64,000 bases of DNA from Paenibacillus sp. ACRRY (GTDB taxonomy: Bacteria > Bacillota > Bacilli > Paenibacillales > Paenibacillaceae): assembly GCF_022346995.1 (NCBI RefSeq), contig NZ_JAKRNM010000011.1:62001-126000 (forward strand), in the 5' to 3' direction. The notes below the pieces were generated by a model. The model worked only from the letters and a program-made list of their open reading frames with translations. It had not been told where the DNA came from and searched no databases. Shown here in pieces: positions 51,280 through 60,398 of this stretch. Every line of letters begins with the position of its first letter. Within the stretch, counting starts at the first letter, position 1. Position numbers and translations under genes: made by a program.

Positions 51280-51840
51280 ATGAAGACCATACTGCCTGCC
51301 ATCCGCTTATCTGTTGTACTTATGCTGATCTGCGGCATCGTGTATCCTCTGGTGACGACTGTTGCGGCACAGCTGCTATTTCCCGCAGAAGCGAATGGTA
51401 GCCTGATAATCCAAAATGAGAAAGTTATTGGTTCATCTCTGCTGGCACAGGAAGTAAAATCACCGGCCATGTTCCAACCCCGTGCATCCAATGCGAGTTA
51501 TGACCCGACGGCATCGGCGGGCTCCAATCGGGCCGTAGCTTCGGAAGAGTATATCAGTGAGATGAAAGACAAGATTGCTCAGCTTAGACAGGAAAATCCG
51601 ACACTGCAGCAGATTCCTGCCGACCTGGTGACTGGTTCGGGCTCAGGTCTGGATCCTGACCTTTCGCCAGAAGCAGCAAAAGCACAGATCCCACGAATTA
51701 GTCAGGCGACGGGCCTTAGTGAGCAGCAGCTCATAAAACTTGTGGAAGCGCATGTTCAAGGGCGTCAGCTCGGCATATTCGGCGAGCCGCGTGTCAATGT
51801 GACTGCACTGAATCTGGCGCTGACAGCAGAGCTGAATTAG
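51280..51840 (+). CDS. kdpC: Potassium-transporting ATPase subunit KdpC
   Basis: 186 residues. An N-terminal TM helix (LSVVLMLICGIVYPLVTTVA) precedes an extracytoplasmic domain with QPRASNASYDPTASAGSNR, GSGLDPDLSPEAAKAQ and VEAHVQGRQLGIFGEPRVN, all diagnostic of KdpC, which stabilises KdpA-KdpB. The ATG at 51280 is favoured over the GTG three codons earlier because AGGA lies ten bases before it. TATACT upstream could serve a separate promoter, but no -35 was found. Its separation from kdpB is unusual. Confidence 0.94.
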   Translation: MKTILPAIRLSVVLMLICGIVYPLVTTVAAQLLFPAEANGSLIIQNEKVIGSSLLAQEVKSPAMFQPRASNASYDPTASAGSNRAVASEEYISEMKDKIAQLRQENPTLQQIPADLVTGSGSGLDPDLSPEAAKAQIPRISQATGLSEQQLIKLVEAHVQGRQLGIFGEPRVNVTALNLALTAELN

Positions 51841-51963
51841 CTGAAGGAATGTATTTGAGCTCAAGTCAAAAGCGACATGGATTGCCTTATCTATCATTGG
51901 CCTTCTTCCGGATTTCGGAAGGGGCTTTCTCCATTTTAAATCATTGGAAGGAGACATCAAAGG

Positions 51964-54303
51964 ATGCATGAAGGCTTCAAGCGAAGATCAGCTGAGGATA
52001 TTCTGAAGATGATTACGAAGCTGCAGCAGGGCACGCTCACCATCTATATCGGTCCGGTCAGCGGTTCAGGCAAAACCTATCATATGCTAAGAGAGGGGAA
52101 TACGCTGCGCCAGCAAGGCATTGATGTCGTGATCTGCGCGGTATCGACCATGCAAAGACCCGAAACCGTGGAACAGCTCGGCGAGCTTGAACGGATTCCA
52201 AGTATCCACTGGTGCCGTCAGAGAGATGGCATGGAGATGAAGGACCTGAATGTAGATGCACTGCTGGAACGCAATCCGGAAGTGGTGCTCGTGGACGGAC
52301 TGGCGCATAGAAACCGTGAGGGAGCTCTGCATGCTACGAGGCTGGAGGATATTCAGTATCTGCTAAAACACAACATCAGTGTGATCACAACGGTGAACGT
52401 CTACGAGTTGGAAGGGTATACTGAACTGGCCCGTAAACTCACAGGGTTTGCGGCAGAGTATACCGTTCCTGCGGGGACACTTGAATTGGCTGACGAAGTG
52501 AAGCTGATCGATGTGACACCGGAAACGGTTCTGACCCGGCTTGCTGAAGGTCATTTGAAGGGTTATGAGAGAGAGGCTTTGTTTAGACAGGGCAACCTGG
52601 GCATTTTACGGGAACTGGCGCTGAAACTCGTTGCTGAAGGAGTCAATGAATCCCTGCGGGAACACCGGGAAGAGATGGGCATTACCATGACAACAGGCAT
52701 CATGGAACGGGTGCTGGTGTCGACCCAATATCATTGGAATGGATCCATTTATATTCGAAGAGGGCAGCAGATTGCGAAGAGACTGAATGGTGATTTATGC
52801 GTAGTCACCTTCCGCGACAGGAAGAAGGCATTGACCAAGGAAGCTACGGTATTTCGGCGAAACATGATCAAGCTGGTGGAGAAATTCGGAGGAGCATTCG
52901 AGGAATTGCCTATGACGCATCGTCGCAGGATTCCAGCTGCCTTGGCACGTTATGCTGCCAGGCAGCAGATTACGCGTATTGTGATGGGACACTCACGTCA
53001 TACCCGCTGGCAGGAGCTATGGCAAGGTTCAGTCATCAATTCGCTCCTGCACAAGCTGCAGGGGGTAGATCTGTTCCTGCTTGCAGACCGAACCGAACTG
53101 GATGGAGAACGATTACTTCCCGCGAAATTGCCTGATATCGGCAGCACAACCTATCGCAGATTAAGCGATCACGAAGTGAAGAAACAGATCGGCCAGATTC
53201 AGCGAGGCAAATTCAAAGTATACATCGGTGCAGCCCCGGGCGTAGGCAAAACCTATATGATGCTGCGGGAAGGCAACGATCTGCTCCGCAAAGGTATCGA
53301 TGTCCGAATTGGCCTACTGGAGACGCACAATCGGGCCGAAACCACGGAACAGATCGGACAGCTGCTTGTTATTCCACGGGATCGCCTTACCTATCAGGGA
53401 GTAGCATTGGAGGAAATGGATACGGAGGCTATTCTCCGTCTTTGCCCGGAAGTTGTGTTGGTGGATGAACTGGCCCATACCAATGTACCCGGAAGCGTAA
53501 GGAAAAAACGTTACGAAGACGTGCTTCATCTGCTGGATGCAGGGATCTCGGTAATCACGACCGTTAACGTGCAGCATCTGGAAAGCCTGAACGATGCCGT
53601 AGAGCACATTACGGGCATTCGGGTACGGGAGACGGTGCCGGATCAGATTATGCAAATGGCAGATGAAGTGCAGTTAATCGATGTTGCACCTCAGGCCTTG
53701 CGGCAGCGCATGCGGGAAGGTAAAATCTATGCAGCAGCCAAGGTGGAGCAGGCACTTGCAAATTTCTTCCGCATTGGCAATCTGATTGCATTGCGAGAGC
53801 TTGCCCTGCGTGAACTGGCCGATGATGTGGATGAACGGCTGGAAGCGAAGGAGCAAAAAAGTGCGCTTCGGGGCCCTTGGCGAAGACAGGAAGCGGTCTT
53901 TGTCTGTGTAAGCAGTGACAACCATGCGGAGCGGTTAATTCGCCGTGGTTTTCGAACGGCATATCGGTTGAAGGCAGTATGGCATGTACATCATGTACAT
54001 GTAGGCAAGGTAATGAGTGAGGAAGCAAAGGATCAGCTGGAGGCCCTGGAACAGCTGACCGTCAGGCTGGGTGGTGAATTTCATATTCATCACAGTGAGA
54101 ATCTAAGGGAAGTATCAAGCATTTTGGCAAGCAAGGCAGCAGAAGAAAAAGCAACGCAGCTGGTGGTTGGTCAAGCGAAAAGGCTCTGGTGGCTAAATGG
54201 CTACCGAGGTGCCGGATCGGTGATCAATCGGCTGGTACGGCTGTCCAGACATATGGATGTATTAATAGTTGCAGATTACGATTATGATCCAAGCGGGATG
54301 TGA
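51964..54303 (+). CDS. Tandemly duplicated KdpD sensor domain protein (no kinase)
   Basis: 779 residues made of two KdpD-N plus USP units. Unit 2 is canonical: Walker A GAAPGVGKT at 422-430, VDELAHTNV at 500 and HLESLNDAVEHITG, then a USP domain with FVCVSSDNHAERLIRRG. Unit 1 (about 15-390) is clearly homologous but altered: GPVSGSGKT at 30-38, VDGLAHRN in place of VDELAHTN, and YELEGYTELARKLTG. KdpD-N senses turgor, K+ or ATP, and the USP domain can bind c-di-AMP in Firmicutes. There are no transmembrane segments and no kinase domain; the next gene supplies both. AAGGAG precedes the ATG. Confidence 0.88.
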   Translation: MHEGFKRRSAEDILKMITKLQQGTLTIYIGPVSGSGKTYHMLREGNTLRQQGIDVVICAVSTMQRPETVEQLGELERIPSIHWCRQRDGMEMKDLNVDALLERNPEVVLVDGLAHRNREGALHATRLEDIQYLLKHNISVITTVNVYELEGYTELARKLTGFAAEYTVPAGTLELADEVKLIDVTPETVLTRLAEGHLKGYEREALFRQGNLGILRELALKLVAEGVNESLREHREEMGITMTTGIMERVLVSTQYHWNGSIYIRRGQQIAKRLNGDLCVVTFRDRKKALTKEATVFRRNMIKLVEKFGGAFEELPMTHRRRIPAALARYAARQQITRIVMGHSRHTRWQELWQGSVINSLLHKLQGVDLFLLADRTELDGERLLPAKLPDIGSTTYRRLSDHEVKKQIGQIQRGKFKVYIGAAPGVGKTYMMLREGNDLLRKGIDVRIGLLETHNRAETTEQIGQLLVIPRDRLTYQGVALEEMDTEAILRLCPEVVLVDELAHTNVPGSVRKKRYEDVLHLLDAGISVITTVNVQHLESLNDAVEHITGIRVRETVPDQIMQMADEVQLIDVAPQALRQRMREGKIYAAAKVEQALANFFRIGNLIALRELALRELADDVDERLEAKEQKSALRGPWRRQEAVFVCVSSDNHAERLIRRGFRTAYRLKAVWHVHHVHVGKVMSEEAKDQLEALEQLTVRLGGEFHIHHSENLREVSSILASKAAEEKATQLVVGQAKRLWWLNGYRGAGSVINRLVRLSRHMDVLIVADYDYDPSGM

Positions 54304-54312
54304 AAAAGGACT

Positions 54313-55893
54313 GTGCCTGAACGAAACACAGAAGAGAAGGGGATTCCTCGGTTGCACCGGGTTCCCCAATATGTATGGGTAACCATTGGCATTACCTTGT
54401 TAACCCCACTGCTCCATGTCATCGGCATGAGTAGTGATCTGGTAAACGTCTCACTCATTTACCTGTTTCCCATTTTGGTAAGTGCCGTTTACTGGGGATT
54501 GGGTCCTGCAATCTACGCAGCGAGTCTTAGCGTAATCATGTTTGATTTCTTTTTTGTACCTCCGAATCTCAGTTTTACCGTTGCGGATCTGCGATATATT
54601 TTTTCTTTTGTTGTGTATTTGGCGGTGGCCGTATTAACCGCCACGCTATCCAGTCGCTTGCGTCAGCAGCTGGAGATGGTTAGGCAGCGTGAGGCCACAA
54701 CAAATTCATTGTATGCGCTCAGCCGCCAGATGACGGCTGTTACAGATCTGGATACACTGGTCCATCATATTGCGAAGCAAGTATCACACACACTGGGTAC
54801 CCAGGCTGCCGTATATTTGCCTGATGCTCATGATGAGCTGAAAGTAACGGCATCTGCTGATGACCTGGGAACCGCAGTATGGGGTGGAGAGGAATCAGAG
54901 ATTGCGATTGCCAAGTGGGTGTACAGGAATGGCGAAACAGCGGGGAGAGGTTCTACCAGCCTGCGGGAATCCTCCGGTCTGTACGTTCCCTTGCGTACGG
55001 AAGATCAGATACACGGCGTGCTTGCCGTTCGTATGGAGGCCCGTGATATTCAGGAGCAGCGGGAACAGCTGCAATTGCTGGAGGCCTGTGGAGGGCTGGC
55101 AGCCAGTGCGATTGCTCGCGTCAAACTGGCAGAGGAAGCTCGGGTGGCACAGATGACCGCCGAATCAGAGCGCATTCGCACGGCTTTGCTGGACTCTGTG
55201 TCCCACGAACTGCGGACGCCTTTAACGACGATCATTGGATCCGCTACAGGATTGATTGAGAATGACGCCATCTTTACCCCGGAAGATCGAAAAGAATTGA
55301 CGGGCAATATTCGGGATGGTGCCATGCGCATGAACCGGCTCGTGACCAATTTGCTGGGCATGGTGAAGCTGGAGAGCGGCATGCTGCAGCTGCGCAGGAA
55401 ATGGTGTGACGTAGGCGATATGATCAGCGTGGTGTTAACGCAAGTAAGGGAATTCAGCAAGCATCGGAGCATTCGTGTGGATTTGCCGGATCAACCGTTA
55501 TTTATATGTGGAGATGAAGTGCTGCTGGAACAGGTACTGATCAATGTTGTCAGCAATGCCATTAAATATTCTTCTGACTATAGCGAGATTGTTATCATCG
55601 TTATGAGGGATGAGAGAAATGCCACGCTGACCATTGTGGTAGCGGACCATGGCGTGGGTATTCCCGATGCCGATAAGGAGCGGATATTTGAGAAGTTTTA
55701 CCGGTCAGAATCCTCTCGTCATGTGACGGGCACAGGACTGGGACTGGCCATATGCAAAGGGATCGTTGAGGTTCACGGAGGATCAATTAGTGCAGATTCC
55801 AATCCGGGAGGCGGAACAAGAATGAGTATCTGTTTGCCCATGGAAGCACCGGAAGCATTATTTCCCTATAGAGGGCAAGGAGAGGTTGAGTAA
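54313..55893 (+). CDS. kdpD: KdpD-type sensor histidine kinase, membrane and kinase half
   Basis: 526 residues. Four TM segments in a DUF4118 block (FDFFFVPPNLSFTVADLRYIF) sit at about 15-115. A GAF domain follows at about 130-275, then HisKA with the phosphorylated H298 in SVSHELRTPLTTI, and a HATPase domain (NVVSNAIKYS, DHGVGIP, GTGLGLAICKGIVEVHGG). It lacks the cytoplasmic KdpD-N and USP parts found in ordinary KdpD, which are encoded by the gene just upstream. The start is uncertain: GTG at 54313 has a poorly spaced site, and a TTG at 54352 has a better one. kdpE begins one base after its stop. Confidence 0.9.
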   Translation: MPERNTEEKGIPRLHRVPQYVWVTIGITLLTPLLHVIGMSSDLVNVSLIYLFPILVSAVYWGLGPAIYAASLSVIMFDFFFVPPNLSFTVADLRYIFSFVVYLAVAVLTATLSSRLRQQLEMVRQREATTNSLYALSRQMTAVTDLDTLVHHIAKQVSHTLGTQAAVYLPDAHDELKVTASADDLGTAVWGGEESEIAIAKWVYRNGETAGRGSTSLRESSGLYVPLRTEDQIHGVLAVRMEARDIQEQREQLQLLEACGGLAASAIARVKLAEEARVAQMTAESERIRTALLDSVSHELRTPLTTIIGSATGLIENDAIFTPEDRKELTGNIRDGAMRMNRLVTNLLGMVKLESGMLQLRRKWCDVGDMISVVLTQVREFSKHRSIRVDLPDQPLFICGDEVLLEQVLINVVSNAIKYSSDYSEIVIIVMRDERNATLTIVVADHGVGIPDADKERIFEKFYRSESSRHVTGTGLGLAICKGIVEVHGGSISADSNPGGGTRMSICLPMEAPEALFPYRGQGEVE

Positions 55894-55894
55894 C

Positions 55895-56593
55895 ATGACG
55901 GCATCGCAAGGGGCTCGCATATTGGTTGTAGATGATGAACCACAGATTCGCAAACTGCTGAAGGTGACACTGCAGGCTCATCAATTCGAGATTCATGAAT
56001 GTGGAGATGGCGACGAGGCTGTCATTCAGGCGAGCATCGTTCATCCGGATCTGATCATACTCGATCTGGGTCTGCCGGGGATGTCCGGGATGGACGTGCT
56101 GCATCGTGTTCGCGAATGGTCCCAGGTGCCCATTATTGTGCTGACGGCGAAGGAGCGCGAGGAAGACAAGATTGCTGCGCTTGACGGTGGGGCTGATGAT
56201 TATGTAACGAAGCCGTTTGGCATGGGTGAACTGGTTGCCCGGATTCGGGTTGCACTCCGCCATGTAGCGAAGACAACCGATGAACCCGTGCTGCGTTTTG
56301 GGTCTCTCACTGTAGATCTGGCACAAAGGCAGGTGGAGCTGGATGGTTTGCCGATCAAATTAACACCAACGGAGTACGATATGCTCAAGGTTCTGGCCTC
56401 CAACGCCGGAAAGATCATTACCCAGCGTCAGCTGCTGCAGCAGGTGTGGGGCGGGCATCATCACGAATCCGACAGTCACTATCTGAGGGTCTACGTGGGT
56501 CATCTGCGCAAAAAATTAAAGGAAGACCCTACGCAGCCACGATTCATCCAGACCGAGCCGGGAATCGGATACCGCTTTTTGCTTCAGGATTAG
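55895..56593 (+). CDS. kdpE: KdpE response regulator
   Basis: 232 residues, OmpR/PhoB family. The receiver domain has VVDDEPQIRKLL, the phospho-acceptor Asp in IILDLGLPG and the K in VTKPFGMGEL. The DNA-binding winged helix has LTPTEYDMLKVLASNAGKII and VYVGHLRKKLKEDP. It would bind the TTTACA repeats before the 28-aa ORF and kdpF. The ATG with AAGGAGAGG about 10 bases before it is chosen over an in-frame TTG. It overlaps neither neighbour and is followed by a clear terminator. Confidence 0.93.
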   Translation: MTASQGARILVVDDEPQIRKLLKVTLQAHQFEIHECGDGDEAVIQASIVHPDLIILDLGLPGMSGMDVLHRVREWSQVPIIVLTAKEREEDKIAALDGGADDYVTKPFGMGELVARIRVALRHVAKTTDEPVLRFGSLTVDLAQRQVELDGLPIKLTPTEYDMLKVLASNAGKIITQRQLLQQVWGGHHHESDSHYLRVYVGHLRKKLKEDPTQPRFIQTEPGIGYRFLLQD

Positions 56594-56622
56594 TATGAAA
56601 TTGTAATAAGAATCCCTTATTA

Positions 56623-56671
56623 GAAAAGCACCGGAGCCTCCTGAATTTACAGAGGTCTTCGGCGCTTTTTT
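56623..56671 (+). terminator. Rho-independent terminator of the kdp operon
   Basis: A long imperfect stem (AAAAGCACCGGAGCCTCCTG with CAGAGGTCTTCGGCGCTTTT) and a T run, 30 bases after kdpE. Confidence 0.85.
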
Positions 56672-56703
56672 AATCAACAATGAAATGAAGAATATCGTTT
56701 GCT

Positions 56704-58005
56704 TTAGGATGTATACTTCGGCAGCCAATCACCATGAGCTTCGATCAGTTCATCGCACATGGCAACAATGTCATCGATGGACAACTCGGCAGCGGTGTGC
56801 GGATCCAGCATGGCGGCATGATAGATATGTTCCTTTTTGCCCGTCATGGCCGCTTCAATCGTCAGCAGCTGAGTGTTGATGTTGGTGCGGTTCAGTGCAG
56901 CCAGCTGTGGAGGCAGGTCGCCAATGTAAGTTGGGCTGATTCCGGATCCGTCCACCAGACATGGAACCTCGACACAGGCCTCACGAGGCAGGTTGGTAAT
57001 TAGACCGGTATTCATTACATTACCGCCGATTTTGTATGGACGGTCCGTTTCCATCGCTTCCATGATGTGCGAAGCGTATTCACGGCTGCGCGTATGTTCA
57101 ATATGTTCACTGGCAAACAGCTTCTCGCGCATTTCCTTCCATCCTTCAATCTGGTTCACGCAGCGGCGCGGATACTCATCCAGCGGGATGTTGAAGCGTT
57201 CGATCAATTCCGGATAATTCCGTTTGATAAAGTATGGATGATACTCGGCATTGTGCTCGGAAGACTCCGTTACGTAGTATCCAAAACGATTCATCAGCTC
57301 GAAACGCACCATATCATGATGCTGCTCCTTCTGTTTTTCCCTCGCCAGGCGTTTAATCTCCGGATACAGATCCTGACCATCTCTCGTCACTTCCAGCAGC
57401 CAGGCCATATGGTTAATTCCTGCCACTTTTGCAACTACGCCTGTCTGATTCATTCCCAGCGCTTCAAACAGGTGAGGCACGCATACCTGCACACTGTGGC
57501 ACAGGCCTACCGTTTTGATTCCTCCATGCACGTTCATGACATTGGTCAGTACGGCCATCGGGTTGGTGTAGTTCAGGAACCAGGCATCAGGACATACTTC
57601 CTGCATGTCCCGGGCAAAGTCGAGCATGACCGGAATGGTTCGCAAATTGCGGAAGATACCGCCAATGCCGAGGGTGTCAGCAATGGTTTGACGCAGTCCA
57701 TATTTTTTCGGTATTTCGAAGTCCGTAATCGTACATGGATCATATCCACCCACTTGAATGGCGTTAATGACATATTTGGCACCGCGCAGCGCTTCTTTGC
57801 GGTCGGTGTATTTTTTGACGGAACAACGGCTTCCAAGAGAATGGCCCATACTGGTCAGCAGTCGCTCCGAATCATTCAGCCGTTCGGCATCGATATCATA
57901 CAAGGCCAATTCAAAATCCTGCAGTGCTTCGGTCATCATAACGTCACCTAATACATTTTTGACAAAAACGGTGCTGCCTGCACCGAGAAACGTAATTTTG
58001 TTCAT
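56704..58005 (-). CDS. melA: GH4 alpha-galactosidase/alpha-glucosidase (MelA-like)
   Basis: 433 residues. The GH4 family uses NAD+ and Mn2+ and a redox mechanism. Visible are the NAD motif ITFLGAGSTVF, the metal ligands C169 and H170 in VGLCHSVQV, ADTLGIGGIFRNLR, NYTNPMAVLTN and VAGINHMAWLLE. The nearest recollection is MelA alpha-galactosidase, which hydrolyses melibiose or raffinose, but galacturonidase or glucosidase members look similar. A divergent AraC gene lies 195 bp away and probably controls it. No transporter is adjacent. Confidence 0.88.
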   Translation of the reverse strand: MNKITFLGAGSTVFVKNVLGDVMMTEALQDFELALYDIDAERLNDSERLLTSMGHSLGSRCSVKKYTDRKEALRGAKYVINAIQVGGYDPCTITDFEIPKKYGLRQTIADTLGIGGIFRNLRTIPVMLDFARDMQEVCPDAWFLNYTNPMAVLTNVMNVHGGIKTVGLCHSVQVCVPHLFEALGMNQTGVVAKVAGINHMAWLLEVTRDGQDLYPEIKRLAREKQKEQHHDMVRFELMNRFGYYVTESSEHNAEYHPYFIKRNYPELIERFNIPLDEYPRRCVNQIEGWKEMREKLFASEHIEHTRSREYASHIMEAMETDRPYKIGGNVMNTGLITNLPREACVEVPCLVDGSGISPTYIGDLPPQLAALNRTNINTQLLTIEAAMTGKKEHIYHAAMLDPHTAAELSIDDIVAMCDELIEAHGDWLPKYTS

Positions 58006-58123
58006 CTCAAGTCCAGCCTCCCTGAATAATGGTGTACCCCAACTATAGGCCGATCCGGCTTATATAACTATGGTTCAACCTCTCCCATACATGGCATAAT
58101 CCCATTTTTAGTCCCGCTTTCAG

Positions 58124-58153
58124 CTGATATTTAACGAATATACCTGTTATAAT
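58124..58153 (+). promoter_or_regulatory. Promoter of the AraC gene divergent from melA
   Basis: An extended -10 TGTTATAAT (TATAAT at 58148-58153) with a weak CTGATA 18 bases upstream lies about 50 bases before the regulator start. Confidence 0.5.
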
Positions 58154-58200
58154 ATGAAGTAAGATAAATGTTGATACGGAAGAAGGGAAGGGATGAGAAG

Positions 58201-59028
58201 GTGAGCCCAATCGAGATGAACGTGGTGCCCATGGACTGGACACAGATGGAGCTGGTGTTGCTTTTTTTCGGCTGGGAGGATTGTGATCCGTCTCATTATT
58301 GGGGTCCGGGGGTACGAGATTCCTATGTGGTTCATTACATTCATGAGGGACGGGGAACCGTTCGTATGGAAGATAAGGAATACCATTTGACGCAGGGTCA
58401 GGGATTCGCCATTCTGCCGGATACCATTATTCATTATGAGGCCGATGCGAAGGAGCCGTGGACATACTCCTGGTTCGGATTTAAGGGCGTACAAGCCAAG
58501 ACATTCATGCAGCGGGCAAACTTGAGTCCAGAATGTCCCGTATTTGAAGCCAGGGATCCAAAGGTAATGGATGGTTTGTATGCAGAGATGACTCAAGCCT
58601 CCTCGCGCAATGGTGGAGATGTATTCAGCCAGAGTCTGCTGTACCGATTAATGGCCGAACTGATCTCCTCCTCCCCTGATGAGCATACGCCGCAGAGGCC
58701 TCTTTCCACCAAGGATGAATACATCAGACAAGCTGTCCAGTTTATGGAGAACAGGTATAGCCAGAAGACGTCCATCCTTGATATTGCGCATTCCGTGCGT
58801 CTGGATCGTACCTATCTGTCCGGTCTTTTTAAGGAGAAGTACGGGAAGTCGCTGCAGGCCTTTTTTCTTGAATACCGGATGAATCGCGCAGCAGAGCTGC
58901 TGCAGAGTTCAACGCTTTCGGTCAGTGAGGTTGCCCATTCTGTAGGGTATACGGATCCGTTGTTATTTTCCAAGATGTTCAAGCGTGTGACAGGGGTTTC
59001 CCCAAAAGGTTCGAGAGAGCGGGGGTAG
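58201..59028 (+). CDS. AraC-family regulator with sugar-binding cupin
   Basis: 275 residues from a GTG start; AGGGATGAG lies upstream and other in-frame starts lack a site. The N-terminal cupin carries DSYVVHYIHEGRGTVRMEDK and ILPDTIIHYEADAKEPW, typical of AraC proteins such as MsmR or RafR. The helix-turn-helix pair is at about 180-275 (ILDIAHSVRLDRTYLSGLF and VSEVAHSVGYTDPLLFSKMF). It is divergent from the GH4 gene and very likely its activator, in the style of MelR. The end is slightly shorter than usual after GVSP. Confidence 0.87.
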   Translation: MSPIEMNVVPMDWTQMELVLLFFGWEDCDPSHYWGPGVRDSYVVHYIHEGRGTVRMEDKEYHLTQGQGFAILPDTIIHYEADAKEPWTYSWFGFKGVQAKTFMQRANLSPECPVFEARDPKVMDGLYAEMTQASSRNGGDVFSQSLLYRLMAELISSSPDEHTPQRPLSTKDEYIRQAVQFMENRYSQKTSILDIAHSVRLDRTYLSGLFKEKYGKSLQAFFLEYRMNRAAELLQSSTLSVSEVAHSVGYTDPLLFSKMFKRVTGVSPKGSRERG

Positions 59029-59119
59029 GCTGATGAGCTGTTTCAAATTTGAATAAATGCTTTGATCATTATCTGTGAGCCAGCTATACTGGTACAGAAT
59101 GCATTTCAATTGAATATGT

Positions 59120-59290
59120 GGAACTGGGTGCTATACCTTCGGGTAGAAGCTTAATAGGGAAGACCGGTGTAATGCCGGCGCGGTCCCGCCACTGTAACAG
59201 AGGAGTCATGCAGCGTTATGCCACTGGTTTAGACCGGGAAGGTGCTGCAATGATGAGGATTCTGGAGCCAGGAGACCTGCCTAGTTTGAC
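59120..59290 (+). ncRNA. Cobalamin riboswitch
   Basis: The core B12 box CCGCCACTGT is at 59186-59195. The expected surroundings are all present: GGTGCT, AATAGGGAAGACCGGTGTAATGCCGG in two parts, GAGGAGTCATGC, and the 3' block GGAGCCAGGAGACCTGCC. P1 can form between AACTGGG (59122-59128) and CCTAGTT (59280-59286). It is followed by a terminator hairpin, so cobalamin should reduce expression of the ABC operon downstream. Confidence 0.92.
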
Positions 59291-59361
59291 AACACAGTAG
59301 TACCTACGGGAGATAGGAAGGTGTTTAGAGAGCATGATTTTTTCTGAAAATCTGTTTATTT

Positions 59362-59403
59362 AAGACGTCCTTATCCGGTATTAGCGGAGAGAGACGTCTT
59401 TTT
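59362..59403 (+). terminator. Riboswitch-controlled terminator
   Basis: AAGACGTC and GACGTCTT arms with a 23-base loop and a TTTTT tail lie about 75 bases after the aptamer and 57 before the first gene. This is the likely expression platform. Confidence 0.75.
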
Positions 59404-59459
59404 GGTATGCATGGACAAGTCACGTGCGGGTTGGAGATTGGGGAGAGGATGTCAGACAT

Positions 59460-60398
59460 GTGAGTAGATATATTGTTAAAAGATTCATTCAACTGGTAGC
59501 CGTGTTATTCGGCATTTCGTTTCTGACGTTTCTGCTAACCTATCTGTCTCCGGGGGACCCGGCAAGGCTTATGCTCATGTCTACAGGAGTCACTCCGTCG
59601 GACGAATTGGTGCAGCAGGTACGTATCCAGCTGGGGCTGGATCAGCCGTTTTGGATACGCTACGGAACCTGGCTTGGACAGGTGGTTACCGGAGATTTTG
59701 GAACGTCTTATAAATACGACAGGCCTGTGCTCGATATTCTGTTGTCCAGGCTTCCAGCCACACTTCGGCTAACAGGAAGTGCCCTGCTGCTGGTCATTCT
59801 GATTTCGTTTCCATTGGGTATTTTGTCGGCGGTCTACAGAAACAACGTGCTGGATTACGTCATTCGCCTGTTTTCGTTTGCCGGGTTATCCATGCCGAGC
59901 TTCTGGCTCGGGATGCTGCTCATGCTGGTGTTTGGCGTACAGCTCAAGCTGCTGCCCGTCATGGGGAGCTCGGGCTGGAACAGCCTGATATTGCCCGCAT
60001 GCACACTGGCGTTACCTCTGATCGCCCAATATATCAGGCAGATCCGTACGGTAATTCTGGAAGAGATGTCCCAGAACTATGTCACGGGGGCCAGAGCCAG
60101 AGGTGTGAAGGAGAGAGTCATTATGATGCATCATATTTTACCCAATATATTATTGCCCATCGTTACGCTCATGGGCATGTCTACAGGCGCCCTGCTCGGC
60201 GGGGCAGCCATTGTGGAAAGTTTGTTCGTATGGCCGGGGGTAGGGCAGATGGCGGTGGATGCCATCTTTACAAGGGACTATCCCCTGATTCAGGGCTACG
60301 TCATCTGGATGGCAACCATCTATGTATTGCTGAATCTGATCGTTGATCTCTGGACGCATCTGCATGACCCGCGGATTCGACTGGACGTGGATGTCTAG
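59460..60398 (+). CDS. Nik/Opp-type ABC transporter permease 1 (NikB-like)
   Basis: 312 residues, six TM helices. The start (M)SRYIVKRFIQLVAVLFGISF is that of NikB/OppB/DppB permeases. The conserved loop has YIRQIRTVILEEMSQNYVTG and ARGVKERVIMMHHILPN, and the TDxxLD-like region LLGGAAIVESLFVWPGVGQM is typical. It is the first gene of the riboswitch-controlled operon. The GTG is chosen for GAGAGGA upstream; an earlier in-frame GTG would add 12 residues. The next permease gene starts directly after its stop. Confidence 0.88.
   Translation: MSRYIVKRFIQLVAVLFGISFLTFLLTYLSPGDPARLMLMSTGVTPSDELVQQVRIQLGLDQPFWIRYGTWLGQVVTGDFGTSYKYDRPVLDILLSRLPATLRLTGSALLLVILISFPLGILSAVYRNNVLDYVIRLFSFAGLSMPSFWLGMLLMLVFGVQLKLLPVMGSSGWNSLILPACTLALPLIAQYIRQIRTVILEEMSQNYVTGARARGVKERVIMMHHILPNILLPIVTLMGMSTGALLGGAAIVESLFVWPGVGQMAVDAIFTRDYPLIQGYVIWMATIYVLLNLIVDLWTHLHDPRIRLDVDV

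Noticed and set aside
57067..57951. Long plus-strand open frame opposite melA
   Set aside because: It is the antisense shadow of a well-conserved GH4 gene and has no ribosome site or family motif.
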